A stretch of 8,192 nucleotides of DNA, taken from Acidobacteriota bacterium (lineage in GTDB: Bacteria; Acidobacteriota; Holophagae; Thermotomaculales; Thermotomaculaceae). A program made the translations under genes and the position numbers. This document shows positions 6,385 to 8,192 of the stretch, piece after piece; positions within the stretch are counted from its first letter, which is position 1, and every line of letters begins with the position of its first letter. Location: assembly GCA_027038695.1 (NCBI GenBank), contig JALWHA010000266.1, positions 1-8,192 on the forward strand, read 5' to 3'. The notes below the pieces were generated by a model. It did not search any database. It was not told the DNA's origin and saw only the letters and a list, made by a program, of their open reading frames with translations.

Positions 6385-7002
6385 ATGGATAAAAAATTAA
6401 AGATAGCGGTTTTGCTTTCGGGGACCGGCAGAACGCTTGACAATCTTGTTAAAAGAATAGATGAAGGGAAGTTGAAAGCCAAGATTGTGTGCGTTGCTTC
6501 AAGCAAGACAACCGCATTGGGATTGGAAAAGGCTTTAAATTACGGGATTTCCGCAAAAGGTTTTGATATTAAAAACCATAGGGAGTTAAGTGAGAAGATA
6601 AACGGCTTTATCCTTAAATATAAGCCGGATTTGATTGTCCTTGCAGGTTATTTGAAAATGTACTTTGTTCCTGAAGGGTATGAGTTTAAGGTAATAAATA
6701 TCCACCCCGCTTTAATTCCTTCTTTTTGCGGCAAGGGGTTTTACGGAATGAAGGTTCACGAAGCGGTAAGAAAAAGCGGGGTAAAGGTCACGGGCTGTAC
6801 GGTACATTTTGTAAACAACAAGTACGACGAAGGCCTGATTATTGCGCAAAAATGTGTTCCTGTTTTTGCTAAAGACACTTCAGAAGAAATAGCAAACAGG
6901 GTGTTTGAAGCAGAATGCGAACTTTATCCTGAGGTTATAAACCTGTTTGCAGAGAATAAAATTGAAGTTAAAAACAATAAAGTTTATATAGAGGGAGAAT
7001 GA
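6385..7002 (+). CDS. purN: Phosphoribosylglycinamide formyltransferase (GAR transformylase)
   Basis: PurN transfers a formyl group from 10-formyltetrahydrofolate to GAR, giving FGAR in the third step of purine synthesis. The 205-residue protein is of normal length and has the catalytic triad of the family: Asn105 and His107 in INIHPALIPSF, and Asp148 in KYDEG (equivalent to N106, H108 and D144 of E. coli PurN). The N-terminal phosphate-binding loop reads SGTGRTLDN, a variant of the SGNGSN seen in E. coli. Its ATG starts one base after the purM stop with only a distant, weak Shine-Dalgarno sequence (AAGGCGG, 6366-6372). Translation is therefore probably coupled to purM. PurM and PurN act in one pathway and are commonly adjacent in bacteria. 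Confidence 0.96.
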   Translation: MDKKLKIAVLLSGTGRTLDNLVKRIDEGKLKAKIVCVASSKTTALGLEKALNYGISAKGFDIKNHRELSEKINGFILKYKPDLIVLAGYLKMYFVPEGYEFKVINIHPALIPSFCGKGFYGMKVHEAVRKSGVKVTGCTVHFVNNKYDEGLIIAQKCVPVFAKDTSEEIANRVFEAECELYPEVINLFAENKIEVKNNKVYIEGE

Positions 7003-7003
7003 A

Positions 7004-8192
7004 ATGGTAAATGTAAGAGAAATGACTATTGAGGAACAACTTGATTACCTTACCAAAGGGGCGGTTGACTGTATCCAGAAGAAAGATTTAAAAGAAAAAT
7101 TGGAAAGCGGTAAAAAACTTCGTATAAAGGTTGGTTTTGACCCTACGGCTCCTGATTTGCACCTCGGCCATACGGTTATTATAAGGAAAATGAAGCACTT
7201 TCAGGATTTGGGGCATGAAGTTGTTTTTCTTATAGGAGACTTTACCGGAATGATCGGGGACCCTTCGGGTAAGTCAAAGACAAGGAAGCAATTGACAAGG
7301 GAAGAGGTTTTGCAGAACGCGGAAACTTACAAAAAGCAGATATACAAGATTTTAGACCCTGATAAAACAATAATAGAGTTTAACAGTAAATGGCTTGGCG
7401 AATTGGGAAGCGAAGGGTTTATAAGGTTGGCGTCAAAGTACACTGTCGCAAGGATTTTAGAAAGGGACGATTTTACTAACAGGTTGAAAGAAAACAGGCC
7501 TATTGCATTACATGAACTCCTTTACCCGCTCTGTCAGGGTTATGATTCCGTTGCTCTGAAATGCGATGTTGAATTAGGCGGAACCGATCAAACCTTTAAC
7601 CTTCTTGTGGGAAGGGATTTAATGAGAGAGTATGGGCTTGAACCTCAGGTTGTGATGACTTTGCCTATACTTGAAGGCTTGGACGGGGTGGAAAAGATGA
7701 GCAAGTCTTTAGGTAACTATGTGGGTATTAATGAGGCGCCTAAGGATATGTTCGGGAAACTGATGTCTATCTCTGACGATTTGATGTTTAAATACTACGA
7801 ACTTTTGACCGATATGACTTTAAAAGAAATTGAGCACTTAAAGAACGATGTAAAAGAAGGCAAAAAACACCCGAAAGAGGTGAAAAAGCAACTTGCGAAA
7901 ATGATAATAAGCGATTTTCATTCAAAAGAAGATGCCGAGAAGGCAGAGCAGGAGTTTGAAAGGGTTTTTGCAAAAAAGCAATTGCCTGACGATATGCCGG
8001 AAATAAACCTAAAACAAGGGGAATATCCATTTGCTCGTTTTCTTGCCGACAATAACCTTGCTTCTTCCGCATCTGAGGCAAAAAGGCTTATAAAACAGGG
8101 TGGGGTGTCAATAGATGGAGAAAAAGTAAGCAACCCATCTTTTGTTTTTAATCCCTCGAAAGGGGAGTATGTTATAAAGGTAGGCAAAAGAC
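7004..8192 (+). CDS. tyrS: Tyrosyl-tRNA synthetase, cut by the right edge
   Basis: TyrRS activates tyrosine with ATP and charges tRNA-Tyr in the cytosol. The frame is open from ATG at 7004 through 396 codons to the window end with no stop. It has the class Ic HIGH-type motif HLGH (53-56), the flanking GFDPTAPDLHLGH and GDFTGMIGDPSG segments, YTVARILERDDF (from 146), ELGGTDQ (190-196) and an intact KMSKS (231-235). A C-terminal S4 RNA-binding domain spans about 337-396 and ends in VIKVGKR, which is close to the usual end of the family. Only a few residues are probably missing. The overall pattern is that of the TyrZ-like bacterial branch rather than the E. coli TyrS branch. GGGAG at 6993-6997 lies six bases before ATG, and the gene starts one base after the purN stop. 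No T-box leader or promoter precedes it, so expression follows the purine operon. Confidence 0.96.
   Translation, partial: MVNVREMTIEEQLDYLTKGAVDCIQKKDLKEKLESGKKLRIKVGFDPTAPDLHLGHTVIIRKMKHFQDLGHEVVFLIGDFTGMIGDPSGKSKTRKQLTREEVLQNAETYKKQIYKILDPDKTIIEFNSKWLGELGSEGFIRLASKYTVARILERDDFTNRLKENRPIALHELLYPLCQGYDSVALKCDVELGGTDQTFNLLVGRDLMREYGLEPQVVMTLPILEGLDGVEKMSKSLGNYVGINEAPKDMFGKLMSISDDLMFKYYELLTDMTLKEIEHLKNDVKEGKKHPKEVKKQLAKMIISDFHSKEDAEKAEQEFERVFAKKQLPDDMPEINLKQGEYPFARFLADNNLASSASEAKRLIKQGGVSIDGEKVSNPSFVFNPSKGEYVIKVGKR

Noticed and set aside
6950..7003. T-box leader controlling tyrS
   Set aside because: tyrS begins one base after purN and the preceding bases are purN coding sequence; no stem-loop leader or terminator is present.
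1..8192. CRISPR array, tRNA or rRNA genes, insertion sequence, phage or toxin-antitoxin genes
   Set aside because: No regularly spaced repeats, cloverleaf-like segments, transposase motifs or small paired genes were seen. Nearly all of the window is accounted for by six genes and two short control regions.

Overview
The window holds five complete genes and one gene cut by the right edge, in an AT-rich bacterial chromosome. The order is rpsA (+), then a convergent two-gene signalling operon on the minus strand (sensor histidine kinase followed by a receiver protein), then a plus-strand purM-purN-tyrS operon. The core proteins are typically bacterial. The ribosomal protein S1 has six repeats, PurN is a class I GAR transformylase, and the tyrosyl-tRNA synthetase carries a C-terminal S4 domain. 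The style suggests a Gram-negative lineage such as Acidobacteriota or a deltaproteobacterial relative. That is an impression only; no feature here fixes the phylum.

Positions 1-157 carry two back-to-back promoter candidates. One reads left into a gene outside the window. The other is an extended -10 promoter that drives rpsA through a leader of about 55 nt containing a short hairpin. rpsA (158-2056) ends in a strong intrinsic terminator (2079-2106). The last codons and the stop of the convergent receiver gene lie inside that terminator.

The minus-strand operon encodes a large, apparently soluble, multi-sensor histidine kinase (2811-5255) with PAS and GAF-like regions before a HisKA/HATPase core. 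Directly after its stop codon starts a 240-residue response regulator (2088-2810). The regulator has a complete receiver domain and no DNA-binding domain. Its C-terminal half looks like a histidine-kinase dimerisation/phosphoacceptor (DHp) domain with no ATPase domain. This is the least ordinary content of the window. The pair plausibly forms a phosphorelay or a protein-interaction output, but the signal and target cannot be read from the sequence.

The region at 5256-5363 holds a near-consensus promoter for purM and, on the other strand, a -10 box placed so that the kinase mRNA may be leaderless. purM and purN encode two steps of de novo purine synthesis. tyrS follows one base after purN, so all three probably form one transcript. 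No tRNA, rRNA, CRISPR array, insertion sequence, integrase or phage gene was seen.
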